Part shown: piece by piece, positions 44,263 through 54,638 of the stretch | How positions within the stretch are numbered: the stretch's first letter is position 1 | How the letters are laid out: the number at the start of each line of letters is the position of its first letter | Origin: Rhizobium sp. SL86 | GTDB lineage: Bacteria; Pseudomonadota; Alphaproteobacteria; Rhizobiales; Rhizobiaceae | Length of the DNA stretch: 64,000 bases | NCBI RefSeq assembly: GCF_026672545.1 | Contig: NZ_JAPPRJ010000006.1 | Span: forward strand, 124,001 to 188,000 | Direction of reading: 5' to 3' | Notes under the pieces: generated by a model | Database searches by the model: none | Seen by the model: only the letters and a program-made list of their open reading frames with translations | Told to the model about the DNA's origin: nothing | Position numbers and translations under genes: made by a program

Positions 44263-44987
44263 GCGGCAACCTTCTTTCCGAGATAGACATCACGCACCCG
44301 CTGGTCGGCCAGAACCGTGTCGACGGTATCCTCGATCAGAACGCGCCCCTGGTGGAACACCGTCACCGTCTTGGCGATCAGCCGGATGAAAGCCATATCG
44401 TGCTCGACCACGACAATGGCGCGCGACTGGTTGATGTCGCGGATAATATCGGCAGTGCGGAGCGTTTCCTCATCAGTCATGCCTGCTGCCGGTTCGTCGA
44501 GCAGAATGAGGTCCGGTTCGGCTGCCAGCACCATGCCGATTTCCACCCATTGCCGCTGGCCATGCGAAAGCGTGGCGACGATCCGTTCGCTTTCCGGTGT
44601 TAGCCGGATCAAGTCCAGAACGCTTGCCACGAGTTTTGGCAGACCGTTGGGAGTGGCCTTGCGGCGGGCGGCAAGCCAGATGTTTTCGCGCACCGAAAGA
44701 CCGTTGAAGACATTGGGCACCTGCGTCTTGATGCCGATGCCCATGCGGGCGATTTCGTGCGGAAGCTTGCCAGTGATCGGTTGCCCTCGAAACGCGATGG
44801 TGCCGGAGGTCGGTGTCTGCTGGCCGGTCAGCGATTTGAAGAAGGTACTCTTTCCCGCTCCGTTCGGGCCGATCAGGCAGCGCAGCTCCATTTCCTGAAG
44901 CGTGAAGCAGATATCGTCATTGGCAACGACGCCACCGAACCGCATGGTGAGGTGTTCCGTTTTCAGAAGAGGTGTCAGTTCAGCCAT
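44259..44987 (-). CDS. Branched-chain/urea/amide ABC transporter ATPase (LivG/UrtD-type)
   Basis: A 242-residue ATPase with Walker A GPNGAGKST, a LSHGQRQWVEIGMVL signature and Walker B LILLDEPAAGMT. The LSHGQ form, rather than LSGGQ, occurs in UrtD-like proteins. It overlaps the permease gene by eight bases. Confidence 0.92.
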   Translation of the reverse strand: MAELTPLLKTEHLTMRFGGVVANDDICFTLQEMELRCLIGPNGAGKSTFFKSLTGQQTPTSGTIAFRGQPITGKLPHEIARMGIGIKTQVPNVFNGLSVRENIWLAARRKATPNGLPKLVASVLDLIRLTPESERIVATLSHGQRQWVEIGMVLAAEPDLILLDEPAAGMTDEETLRTADIIRDINQSRAIVVVEHDMAFIRLIAKTVTVFHQGRVLIEDTVDTVLADQRVRDVYLGKKVAA

Positions 44988-46053
44988 GTGACGATGCTCC
45001 TGCCGGGTGTAAATTGCCGGGGGCCGCAGTCAGCCCGGCTGTGACGCCGCTCCCGGCTTGCGGCTTTTTAGCCATCAGCCGCAGGATCAGATCGCGAATG
45101 GTGGGAACGAGCCCCTTGGGTAGCAGCAGAACAAAGACGATCAGGACTGCACCGAGAACCAGGTTGGAATTGAAGGTCTGCTGCGAGCCGATGCTGGCAA
45201 CGATGTACTGGATCAGGAAACATCCGAGCACTGGCCCAAGCAGTGTTCCAAGGCCGCCGATGGTGATCCAGATGATGATTTCCGCCGATAGCGACAGGCT
45301 GAAAATGGTCGGTCCGACAAAGGCACCCCAATTCACGTAAAGGGCGCCTGCGAGTCCAGCCACCGCCCCGCCGATGATAAAGCTGATGAGCCGGATCATA
45401 CGCGGATCGTAACCCAGCAACGAGGCGCGTGTTTCATTTTCGCGAACGGCCACGACTACCCGCCCGAACGGGCTTGCCAGCAACAGGCGAAGGCCCAGAT
45501 AGACGATGAGAAGAATGCTGCCGGTCGCCCACCACGATGCTTCCGGCGAGAGCGGACTTTCGGGATCGAAGGGCATGTTGAAGGTGGGAACCGCCGGAAT
45601 GCCGTTGAAACCGCCAAGCATGGCCGTGCCGATGTGGTATTCGTCGCCGGATGTGGAGTTGATGACGTTGAACAGGATCAGCGTGACAGTCAGCGTTATG
45701 ACACCGAGATAGACATCGGAAATGCGGCCATAGAAGACGAAGTAGCCCAGGATGGCGGCAAAGACGCCGGGAATGAAGACGGCCAGCAGGATTCCTTGTG
45801 TGGAATCCTGAAAGTTGATGGCCGCAATCGCATAGGTATAGCCGCCAAGGCCGAAGAAGGCTGTCTGGCCGAAGGAAAGGATTCCGCCATACCCCCAGAT
45901 GAAGGCAAGGCTGAGCGAAAGCACCGCCATGGCGGCAAAGAGCGTGACTTGCATCAAGGTGAAGATTTCCAGGTAACCCGGCGCAAGCGCGATGCCGATT
46001 GCCGCGATTGCGACCGCAAGCGCCTGCGCAATGAGGCTGAGACGGTGAGTCAT
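44980..46053 (-). CDS. Branched-chain/urea/amide ABC transporter permease (LivM/UrtC-type)
   Basis: A 357-residue inner-membrane protein of about ten hydrophobic segments with the family motifs LSFGQTAFFGLGGYTYAI and TIGGLGTLLGPVLG. It pairs with the LivH-type permease to form the channel and overlaps it by one base. Confidence 0.92.
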   Translation of the reverse strand: MTHRLSLIAQALAVAIAAIGIALAPGYLEIFTLMQVTLFAAMAVLSLSLAFIWGYGGILSFGQTAFFGLGGYTYAIAAINFQDSTQGILLAVFIPGVFAAILGYFVFYGRISDVYLGVITLTVTLILFNVINSTSGDEYHIGTAMLGGFNGIPAVPTFNMPFDPESPLSPEASWWATGSILLIVYLGLRLLLASPFGRVVVAVRENETRASLLGYDPRMIRLISFIIGGAVAGLAGALYVNWGAFVGPTIFSLSLSAEIIIWITIGGLGTLLGPVLGCFLIQYIVASIGSQQTFNSNLVLGAVLIVFVLLLPKGLVPTIRDLILRLMAKKPQAGSGVTAGLTAAPGNLHPAGASSHG

Positions 46054-46919
46054 TACAGATTCCCCTTCAAGAACCGGCCCGATATGCCTTGAGGCAGAAG
46101 GCGAATGAGAACGATGGCGGCTGTAAAGACAATGACCTCGCCATAGACAGGGGTGGTGAAATAGGCACCGATCTGGTTCAGCGAGCCGAACAGCGTGGAT
46201 GCAGACAGCGTGCCGGACAGCATGGCTGCACCGCCGCCCACCACCGTGATGAATGCCTTGGCCACATAGGCCCCGCCCATGACCGGCGTGATGCCGGAAA
46301 CCGGCGCAAGCAGACCGCCCGCAAGCCCCGTAACCGCAGCCCCGGCTGCAAACGTGCCCATGTAGACGCGGGCCGGATTGATGCCGAGCGTATTGGCCAT
46401 GGCCGGGTTCTGCATGGTGGCGCGGGCAATGAGGCCAAGCCTCGTATGTCGCATCACGCCATAGACGATCGCCATCATCACCAGCGCCATGGCAAGCAGA
46501 AACAGCGTGTAGTAGCTGGACCGGTAGCTGCCGATGGAAAAGCCACCGAGCGGTGTCGGCACCCCCTGGATCGTATTGCCGAAAACCGTCGTCACAATGC
46601 CGATGATAAGCAGGCTCAGGCCCCAGGTGGCCAGCATCGAATCCACCAGCCGTCCGTAGAGGAAACGGATGAGGCAGCGTTCGATCAGCAATCCCACCAG
46701 CCCGACGAAGAGCGGTGCGATCAGCAGCATGGCGATCCAGATATTGATCCCGGCATTGGTGGAAATGACTGTGGCGTAAGCGCCTAGCATGATGAACTCG
46801 CCATGAGCGAGATTGATGATCTTCATCATGCCGAAGATGATTGCGAGACCGAGGCAGAGCAGAAACAGCGATGCCGTGCCGTTGATCACGTCAAGCAGAA
46901 GAATGAGGTAGATCTCCAT
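46053..46919 (-). CDS. Branched-chain/urea/amide ABC transporter permease (LivH/UrtB-type)
   Basis: A 288-residue inner-membrane protein with the hallmark KIINLAHGEFIMLGAY near the N-terminus and about eight hydrophobic segments. The start at MEIYLI is chosen because AGGAGGCGAAGGG precedes it. A longer frame adds 15 unlikely Arg-rich residues. Confidence 0.92.
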   Translation of the reverse strand: MEIYLILLLDVINGTASLFLLCLGLAIIFGMMKIINLAHGEFIMLGAYATVISTNAGINIWIAMLLIAPLFVGLVGLLIERCLIRFLYGRLVDSMLATWGLSLLIIGIVTTVFGNTIQGVPTPLGGFSIGSYRSSYYTLFLLAMALVMMAIVYGVMRHTRLGLIARATMQNPAMANTLGINPARVYMGTFAAGAAVTGLAGGLLAPVSGITPVMGGAYVAKAFITVVGGGAAMLSGTLSASTLFGSLNQIGAYFTTPVYGEVIVFTAAIVLIRLLPQGISGRFLKGNL

Positions 46920-46986
46920 ATCGACCCTTCGCCTCCTGGAGCAGGGATGGGAGGCGGCGCACATCGCGCCGCCCGTTGGATCGCGA

Positions 46987-48225
46987 TTAGAGATTGATGA
47001 CGTACTGCTTGGTGTCGTTGGGGTTCTTCACCAGATCGCAGACGCTGGCCGTATCGAGCGGCTTCACATCCGGGTAGCTCTCGAGCACCGACCATTTGCG
47101 ATCCTTGACCTCGGCCAGAAACGCATTGCGGGTCGTATGGTGCGTTGCCTTGTCGATCAGTACTTTGCCGCTTGGGCCATCGAAGGAAATGCCTCCTTCC
47201 AGCGCCTCGATCAGCTTCATCCGGTCGATCGACTCGGCTTTCTTTACGCCAAGCGCCCACAGGTGCACGCCCTCATAGGTGGCCGCAGCCAGTTCGCTGA
47301 TATAGGGGGTGTTCGGTTGCGCCTTCTTGATTTTCTCGACGAAGGACTTGCTGGCCTGCGTATCCAGTTCCTCGAAATAGCCATAGGCACCGAGAATGTT
47401 CTCGCTCTCGGCGGCGTCCAGCGTCGAAGGTTCGTTGACGAGGCCGAAGGTGGTGGAGGCGATCGGGATCTGGCTCTTCATGCCTGCCGAGGCCCACTGC
47501 CGGTAGAAGGCTGTGTGATTGCCGCCAACCAGCGCCGAAAGGATCAGATCCGGCTTGGCTGCCTGGATCTTGGAGATCGTCGGGCCGAAATTCGTGACAT
47601 CCAGGGGGAAAAAGTCGATCGAAAGAACCTCGCCGCCATTGTCCTTGACGTATTTCGTCATCCACTTGGCGGTAATCTGGCCGTAATTGTAATCGGCTGC
47701 GATGATGTAGGCCTTCTTGCCGGCCTTCTTCATGGCGCTGGGAACGAGCTTTTCAACCGTCTGTGCAGGTGTGGTGCCGGTGCAGAACGTGTTGCGGTCA
47801 CAGACCCCGCCCTCATACAGCACGTTATAGAAATACGGCACCTTGAAGCGGTCGAAGGTCGGGCGGACAGCCTCGCGCGAAGCGGAGGTGATCCCGCCAT
47901 GCACGACGGCCACCTTGTCCTTCAGCGCCAACTGCTGCGCATACTGCGAATACATCTGGATGTTCGATTGCGTATCGTAATGAATGACCTTGACCGGACG
48001 CCCGATCAGGCCGCCCGCCGCATTGATTTCCTCCACAGCGAGATTGAGTGCATAGACCATCGGCGTGCCGGATGCAGCAAGCGGGCCGGACTGGTCGTGC
48101 AGCGCGCCAAGGAGAATGGGATTGTCGGCGGCCAAGGCGCTGTAGCGCATGATGGCGGGCGCGCCGATCAGCGCGGCGGAGGTCAGGGCGGAGCGATGCA
48201 GGAAGTGGCGGCGCGACAGGATCAT
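46987..48225 (-). CDS. Amide/urea-type ABC transporter binding protein (UrtA/FmdD-like)
   Basis: A 412-residue periplasmic binding protein with a twin-arginine signal (SRRHFLHRSA followed by a hydrophobic stretch). The body has LGALHDQSGPLAASGTPM, HYDTQSN and YGQITAKWMTKYV, as in UrtA and the formamide/urea protein FmdD rather than leucine-binding proteins. It is the first gene of the transporter block, followed by two permeases and two ATPases. Confidence 0.9.
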   Translation of the reverse strand: MILSRRHFLHRSALTSAALIGAPAIMRYSALAADNPILLGALHDQSGPLAASGTPMVYALNLAVEEINAAGGLIGRPVKVIHYDTQSNIQMYSQYAQQLALKDKVAVVHGGITSASREAVRPTFDRFKVPYFYNVLYEGGVCDRNTFCTGTTPAQTVEKLVPSAMKKAGKKAYIIAADYNYGQITAKWMTKYVKDNGGEVLSIDFFPLDVTNFGPTISKIQAAKPDLILSALVGGNHTAFYRQWASAGMKSQIPIASTTFGLVNEPSTLDAAESENILGAYGYFEELDTQASKSFVEKIKKAQPNTPYISELAAATYEGVHLWALGVKKAESIDRMKLIEALEGGISFDGPSGKVLIDKATHHTTRNAFLAEVKDRKWSVLESYPDVKPLDTASVCDLVKNPNDTKQYVINL

Positions 48226-48265
48226 GGTTTAGTTCCCCTTGGTTATAATCACCATAGGGTTATTT

Positions 48266-48279
48266 AATATTGCAATATT
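48266..48279. promoter_or_regulatory. Palindrome upstream of the amide transporter
   Basis: A perfect 14-bp palindrome AATATTGCAATATT, 41 bases before the binding-protein start codon and just after the AmiC-like gene. It could be an operator. It is A/T-rich, so a chance occurrence is possible. Confidence 0.35.
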
Positions 48280-48299
48280 TGAAAAAGCAACTAGTTTTA

Positions 48300-49343
48300 T
48301 TAAAGTCCCGTCATGATCGAAAATTGGTAGCCATCCAAGCGCGCCACATGCACGGGATGACGGCTGCCAACGGCTGGCGTGGTTTCAAGACCGCGGGCCG
48401 TCTTGCGCATCGGAACGCGGCCAAACAGCTTTTTCAGAAGCCGCACATCGAAGCTTCCGGCTTCCTCGACCATGGCAGCCAGTGAGTAGATCCCCTCGTA
48501 GCAGGATTGGCCGAAAGCGTTGGCGGGAGGCGGATTTTCGCCGTAGGCGGTGTGGTAGCGTTCAAGGAACGCGCCGTTGTTGCGCGAACGGATCGCGGCG
48601 AAATAGGCCGAAGACACATAGACGTTCTCGGTCTCCTCTTCGCGCAGCCCGTAGACCACAGTTTCGTCTATCGCCGAACTGAAGCGCAGGACACGAGGCG
48701 ACAGCCCGACGTCGCAAAATGCACGATTGAAGGAAATGTTGTCCGAGCCCAGAAAATAGGGAAGAACCGCGTCGGAACGGGTAGTTCGGATACGGTCGAG
48801 GATCTCGTCATAATCCGCAACGCCCACCGGAACATAGATTTCGCCAGTGACGATGCCACCGGAGCGTTCAATCAGCGTGCGGGCAATTTGCAGGCTGCAA
48901 CGCGGCCAGATGTAATCATTTCCGCAGAGAAAGAAGCGGCGAGCACCCTTGCGCTCCATCAGCCAACGCAAGGCGGGGGATATCAGTTCGTCGGCGGTCT
49001 CCCCGGTCGTCATGACGCTTCCCGCAAATCCCTCGAATTGCGGTGTATAGACAAGTGGAACGCGGTCGCTGGTCACGCGTGCCACCGAATCGCGCGCATA
49101 GCTAGGGATCATCGAAACGACACCGGAAACCCTCTGTTCCCGAACCGCCCGACTGGCCGCGTCTGCAGCCGATTGCGCGGACAGGCCCGCATCGATGACA
49201 TGGAGTTCAACATGTCGCTTTAGAATACCGCTCTGCCTGTTGATCTCGTCAACCGCCAGCCGACCACAAGCTTCCGCCGACGGCCCCCAAAGGCCAGCCG
49301 AGCCCTGTTGCGCAATCAGCAGACCTATCCGGACAGTGTTCAC
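48300..49343 (-). CDS. AmiC-like cytoplasmic amide sensor (periplasmic-binding-protein fold)
   Basis: A 347-residue protein with the same fold family as the amide-binding protein downstream (VRIGLLIAQQGSAGLWGPSA; GNDYIWPRCSLQIARTLIE) but no signal peptide. That is the feature of AmiC, which in Pseudomonas senses amides in the cytoplasm and holds the antiterminator AmiR inactive. No AmiR/ANTAR gene is present in the window. It precedes the transporter on the same strand, with only 74 bases between. Confidence 0.82.
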   Translation of the reverse strand: MNTVRIGLLIAQQGSAGLWGPSAEACGRLAVDEINRQSGILKRHVELHVIDAGLSAQSAADAASRAVREQRVSGVVSMIPSYARDSVARVTSDRVPLVYTPQFEGFAGSVMTTGETADELISPALRWLMERKGARRFFLCGNDYIWPRCSLQIARTLIERSGGIVTGEIYVPVGVADYDEILDRIRTTRSDAVLPYFLGSDNISFNRAFCDVGLSPRVLRFSSAIDETVVYGLREEETENVYVSSAYFAAIRSRNNGAFLERYHTAYGENPPPANAFGQSCYEGIYSLAAMVEEAGSFDVRLLKKLFGRVPMRKTARGLETTPAVGSRHPVHVARLDGYQFSIMTGL

Positions 49344-49620
49344 GTTCAGAACGCCCCTGCGTGGTGGATTCTGTCACATAGCCAAGAAAGGAAGCATGAA
49401 CCATGCCAGATCTTTAAACCTGACCTCAGGCATCCGAAAGCGGGCTGCACTTGCTTTCTGGCCGGTCCAATCATGCGGCCCGGCTTAAAATTTCGGCATC
49501 GAGAGGAGATAAGTCGCTCAATCTCTGAGCATGAAACGGCATGCAGAGACTTGCCTGATGTCTTCAAAAAATTATATGTAGTAGAAAATGTTGAAAATCG
49601 TTGCAACCTGGAGGCACCCA

Positions 49621-50079
49621 ATGCAACTGTCGAATCTGATTTGCGGTGTGAACCGCCAGATCGAGCAGACCCTTGATACCGGCCTCAGATCGCACGGTCT
49701 TTCAATCGAACAGTATCGCGTGCTGCAGGCCGTCAATGCGGAGAACGGCGTCGCGATGGGCGATCTCGCAACTCGCGTCTTTGTCGATTCCCCCACACTT
49801 ACGAAGATCATCGATAAAATGGTCGCGTCAGCCGATGTCTATCGCGGCCCTGACCCGCGCGACCGTCGCCGCGTCCTGATTTTCCTGTCGGACAAGGGCG
49901 CAGCACGGCTTGAAGCGGTGCGCTCGATTGGGGTGCATCTCGAGCGGCAACTGGCTGAGCTTCTTGGGCACGAGCAAGCAGACTTTCTGCGTCATTTGAG
50001 AGCCATATTGGCGAATGCTAGAAGACCGACATCCTCGGCGGACGAAAAGACAGACCAACAGCCCACACGAGGTATCTGA
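49621..50079 (+). CDS. MarR-family transcriptional regulator
   Basis: A 152-residue winged-helix regulator with GLSIEQYRVLQAV, MGDLATRVFVDSPTLTKIID and the wing GPDPRDRRRVLIFLSDKG. The ATG at 49621 is chosen because GGAGG lies seven bases upstream. It is divergent from the AmiC-like gene with about 280 bases between, so it may control the amide operon. Confidence 0.88.
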   Translation: MQLSNLICGVNRQIEQTLDTGLRSHGLSIEQYRVLQAVNAENGVAMGDLATRVFVDSPTLTKIIDKMVASADVYRGPDPRDRRRVLIFLSDKGAARLEAVRSIGVHLERQLAELLGHEQADFLRHLRAILANARRPTSSADEKTDQQPTRGI

Positions 50080-50221
50080 CGTACCCGTGATGATCGGCTT
50101 GGTGATTGCGCTTGCCGGGTCTTGATGGGATTAGAACCCTCTTCCCTCATTTAATGTCGGGAGTTTCCGTCGGAAATTCAGCGAGATGGATTGCATCAAC
50201 CGAAACTTTGAAGAGTTCCGC

Positions 50222-51012
<791 letters not shown>

Positions 51013-51038
51013 GGCAAACTCCTGTTTGCACCTATATA

Positions 51039-51089
51039 GCGTAACGACAATATCTTTACAAGATCCGTGTAAAGACACTGTCGTTACGC
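51039..51089. promoter_or_regulatory. 22-bp inverted-repeat operator of the toxin-antitoxin operon
   Basis: Arms 51039-51060 and 51068-51089 (GCGTAACGACA...TCTTTACA and its complement) match at 20 of 22 positions around a 7-base spacer, 27 bases before the antitoxin start. The long symmetric site fits cooperative binding of ribbon-helix-helix dimers. Confidence 0.65.
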
Positions 51090-51187
51090 CGTGCATGCAT
51101 TCGCAACCGCGACATTAGCTCATTTGAGCTCTTGATGGGATCTGAACCGCTGACCGCCAGCTGTCGTTGCTATTGCGCCGTTTTTGG

Positions 51188-52078
51188 TTACGTTTTTCGA
51201 AGACTACGAAGGAGCCAATCACGGAAGACAATGACATTGGGATTATGAAACTTCCGCTCTGGGTAAACTAGATAGTAGGAGTCATCCGACTGCAGCGGCT
51301 CGCCAAAGGGCATGTGAAGCTGGCCGCTCGCGATTTCTTGGTGGATGTAGAACGTCGGGACGACTGCAAGCCCGAGTCCGTGGATCGCGGCGTTGATGAT
51401 CATTTCATGATGGGCAAAGCGCGTGCCCTGAATGCGGCCGTTGTAAGAGAGTTCCGCCAGCCGCAGCCAGTTCAGCCACAGGCTCGGACGCCCAGCATTC
51501 TGCAACAGAGGAAACTCCGCAAACTGCAACCGATCCAGCTTGCTGCCTAGAGGAATGAGTGCGGGAGACGCGACAACCGCCAGCACTTCGGGAAAGAGTT
51601 CGATCGAACGGGCGTGAAGCCAAGTTCCCGCACCACGCAAGATGGCGACGTCGAGCCGGGTTGTCTCGAAATCCGTTGATGGCACCGCCGGCATGACCTC
51701 AAGCGGAATGTCGGGGTAGGAGCCGATGAAGGCTCCGAGCCGTGCAGGCAGCCAGCGGGAGGCGAGTGTCGGATGGGTGCCGATCATCAGCGAGGAATCC
51801 ACGCTGCGACCACGCACGGCATCAATGGAGATCTCTTCCAGCCGATCTAATGTGAGTGCGAGGTTTCGATAGTAATTGGCGCCAGTCTCTGTCAACACCA
51901 GCCGTGGACCGGATCGATGGAAGAGAGTCGTGCCAAGAAAGTCCTCAAGATTGCGGATCTGTCGGCTGACACCGCTCTGGGTCAGCCCAAGGTCGTCAGC
52001 AGCCTTTGTGAAATTCATGTAGCGCGCAGCAGCCTCGAATGCATGCAGGGCCGAGAGTGAGGGAAGATAGCGCCGCAT
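51188..52078 (-). CDS. LysR-family regulator (GcvA-like)
   Basis: A 296-residue LysR protein with the N-terminal HTH LHAFEAAARYMNFTKAADDL then LTQSGVSRQIRNLEDFL, and a C-terminal effector domain. It is divergent from the ABC transporter and enzymes at 52284-57115, with about 205 bases between, the usual arrangement for control of that cluster. Confidence 0.9.
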   Translation of the reverse strand: MRRYLPSLSALHAFEAAARYMNFTKAADDLGLTQSGVSRQIRNLEDFLGTTLFHRSGPRLVLTETGANYYRNLALTLDRLEEISIDAVRGRSVDSSLMIGTHPTLASRWLPARLGAFIGSYPDIPLEVMPAVPSTDFETTRLDVAILRGAGTWLHARSIELFPEVLAVVASPALIPLGSKLDRLQFAEFPLLQNAGRPSLWLNWLRLAELSYNGRIQGTRFAHHEMIINAAIHGLGLAVVPTFYIHQEIASGQLHMPFGEPLQSDDSYYLVYPERKFHNPNVIVFRDWLLRSLRKT

Positions 52079-52283
52079 CGTGCAACATCCGATCTATCAT
52101 GACTAAAACTCATACAAGGCGGATTATTCGCAATTTCCACAATGGTGCAAGGTCGCCCCATACTCGGCTGTCGTTGTCTAACTACAGATACAAAGTCTGG
52201 ATGAGTTGCGGCGATGGAACAATAAAACACCATGCCGTTGGCGTGTTCGCGCCATATCGAGCATTACAAAAAAGGGGTTCAAT

Positions 52284-53117
52284 ATGAAGAGACGTCAATT
52301 TAACAAACTGATGGGCATTGGCGCGGGCGCGTTGGCCTCAACGCTGACAATGGCAAGGCTCGGCTTCGCCGCGAGTTCACTGGAACGGATCAAGGCGTCG
52401 GGCACGCTACGCATCGGTGCTGTCGCGGATGGAGCGCCCTATTATCAGAAGAGCTTAGCTGACGGCACCTGGCGTGGATTCTACATCGACATTTGCAAGA
52501 AGTTAGCGACTGATCTCGGGCTCCAGCTCTCGATCACCGAAACGACTTGGGGCAATTCCGTACTTGATCTCCAGGCTAACAAGATCGACGTTTTCTTCGG
52601 CCTTAATCCGACACCGGAACGCCAGAAAGTCATCGATTTTTCAGGTCCCGTCTTCCGCAACGCATTCACCCTCATCACGCGCAAGGGTATGGAAGGCAAG
52701 ACTTGGGAAGACTTCGACAAGCCGACAATGCGCATCGCGGTGGATGCCGGATCGTCTCATGATTCCGCCATCACCCGCCACGCCCCAAAGGCTGAAGTCA
52801 GCCGTCTGAAGTCGGCGAGCGATGCAACTGCAGCATTGCAGGCGGGCCGGGTGGATGCCCAGTGCCTTGTTCTCGTTCTGGCAATGACCCTTCGCGCGAA
52901 GAATCCTTCAATCGGTACGCTCATCCTACCGGCACCCCTCGACGCAACGACATCCAATGCGGGTTTCCGACGCGAGGAAGATGCCAGCTGGCGGGAACAC
53001 GTGACGAACTGGATCGTCGCCCAACGCGACAGCGGTTTCGTCAAGGACGCGATCATGCGCAACATGGCGCTTGTCGGTGTCAAGCAGTCAGACTTCCCGG
53101 ATGGCTTCGAAATCTGA
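52284..53117 (+). CDS. Polar amino-acid-type ABC transporter binding protein
   Basis: A 277-residue family-3 solute-binding protein. The signal MKRRQFNKLMGIGAGALAST is Tat-like (RRQF). The body has LRIGAVADGAPYYQKSLADG and VLDLQANKIDVFFGLNPTPER. AAGGGG precedes the ATG at 52284. It is the first gene of the LysR-divergent cluster. Confidence 0.9.
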   Translation: MKRRQFNKLMGIGAGALASTLTMARLGFAASSLERIKASGTLRIGAVADGAPYYQKSLADGTWRGFYIDICKKLATDLGLQLSITETTWGNSVLDLQANKIDVFFGLNPTPERQKVIDFSGPVFRNAFTLITRKGMEGKTWEDFDKPTMRIAVDAGSSHDSAITRHAPKAEVSRLKSASDATAALQAGRVDAQCLVLVLAMTLRAKNPSIGTLILPAPLDATTSNAGFRREEDASWREHVTNWIVAQRDSGFVKDAIMRNMALVGVKQSDFPDGFEI

Positions 53118-53181
53118 ATGGCATCGTAGCGGAGCCGGTGGCTCCGCTTTCCATCACTTTCGATAGCTGGACATTCAGACA

Positions 53182-53844
53182 ATGTATCAATGGGATTTTT
53201 CGATCCTGTGGGAGTATCGCTGGCTCCTGCTACAGGGACTTGGCGTCACGGTGTCGTTCACCGTTGCGATCATTCTCGGGGGGCTTTTCGTCGGTCTGGT
53301 TGAAGCGATCTGCCTTTTGTCCCGGTTTACCGTGCTGCGAGGGATCTCCCTCGCGCTTATCGAGCTTTTTCGCTGTACGCCAATCTTGGTTCAGTTGATC
53401 TGGTGCTACTATGCCTTGCCGATTGTGGCAGGTATCGAGATGACGCCGGTGACGGCCTCGCTGCTGGCGCTTTCTGGTTATGGCGGAGCATTCTACGCGG
53501 AGATTATCCGCGGTGGCATCGTGTCCATCGATACCGGACAGTCCGAGGCGGCTGCGGCATTGGGCATGACACCGAGCCTTGCGATGCGGCGTATCATACT
53601 GCCACAGGCCTTGCGCCGAATGGTACCGGCGCTGATGAACCAGAGCATTCTCCAGTTCAAGAACACCTCGCTGGTTTCGGTGCTTGCCGTACCCGACCTC
53701 GTCTACCAGGGACAGATGGCCGCGCATGACAGCTTTCGGCCGCTGGAGACATACACGGCCGTCGCGGTAGCATATTTTGCCATCCTTTTCCCTCTGACGA
53801 TATTTGTGCGTCAACGCGAGCGCAAGCTTGGAGAGTTCGCATGA
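53182..53844 (+). CDS. Polar amino-acid-type ABC transporter permease
   Basis: A 220-residue inner-membrane protein with about five hydrophobic segments and the family loop EIIRGGIVSIDTGQSEAAAAL. It overlaps the ATPase gene by four bases. Confidence 0.91.
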   Translation: MYQWDFSILWEYRWLLLQGLGVTVSFTVAIILGGLFVGLVEAICLLSRFTVLRGISLALIELFRCTPILVQLIWCYYALPIVAGIEMTPVTASLLALSGYGGAFYAEIIRGGIVSIDTGQSEAAAALGMTPSLAMRRIILPQALRRMVPALMNQSILQFKNTSLVSVLAVPDLVYQGQMAAHDSFRPLETYTAVAVAYFAILFPLTIFVRQRERKLGEFA

Positions 53845-54614
53845 GCAGGCCGATGATCGAGATTTCCCACCTGCGCAAAAGCTTTGGTCAGATCGAGGTG
53901 CTGAAGGACATCAGCCTGAAGGTCGATCGCGGCGGCGTTCTTGCGCTCATCGGTCCATCCGGGTCGGGCAAGTCAACTCTCTTGCGCTGCATGAATCTTC
54001 TGGTCGTTCCCGATGCTGGCTCCATCACTGTCGGAAACAGGAATTTCGACTTCGGCAACTCAGGCCAGAAACCTCAAACTCGGGAGTTGGCGCAGTTTCG
54101 GTCCCGGACCGGCATGGTGTTCCAGAACTTCAATCTCTTCCCGCATATGAGTGTCCTGCAGAATGTCATCGAAGCTCCCATTCATGTGAAGCGGATGAGC
54201 AGGAAGGCCGCAACCGAATTGGCGATGATGCAACTGGAAAAGGTTGGACTGGCTGACCGTGCGCACCAGTCACCACAAACATTGTCGGGGGGCCAGAAGC
54301 AACGCGTCGCCATCGCCCGGGCACTCGCCATGGAGCCCGAAGTGATGCTGTTCGACGAGGCAACATCAGCGCTCGATCCCGAATTGGTCGGCGAGGTTCT
54401 GCAAACCATACAGCAGCTTGCGGCTGAAGGCATGACTATGGTGCTGGTCACCCACGAGATCGCTTTTGCGCGCGATGTTGCGGACCGCGTGATCTTTATG
54501 CGCGACGGCTACGTGGTGGAAGAAGGAGAGGCCCGCCTGGTTATCGAAGCACCGGCGGTGGAAGCCACCAGGACATTTCTCAGTCACTTTCATAAGGGAA
54601 CGGCAGCACGGTAA
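53841..54614 (+). CDS. Polar amino-acid-type ABC transporter ATP-binding protein
   Basis: A 257-residue ATPase with Walker [10 protein letters not shown], signature [15 protein letters not shown], Walker B VMLFDEATSALDPE and H-loop LVTHEIAFARDVA. It is coupled to the permease by an ATGA overlap. Confidence 0.93.
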   Translation: MSRPMIEISHLRKSFGQIEVLKDISLKVDRGGVLALIGPSGSGKSTLLRCMNLLVVPDAGSITVGNRNFDFGNSGQKPQTRELAQFRSRTGMVFQNFNLFPHMSVLQNVIEAPIHVKRMSRKAATELAMMQLEKVGLADRAHQSPQTLSGGQKQRVAIARALAMEPEVMLFDEATSALDPELVGEVLQTIQQLAAEGMTMVLVTHEIAFARDVADRVIFMRDGYVVEEGEARLVIEAPAVEATRTFLSHFHKGTAAR

Positions 54615-54638
54615 TCGTGCAGACGGAAGAGTTGGATA

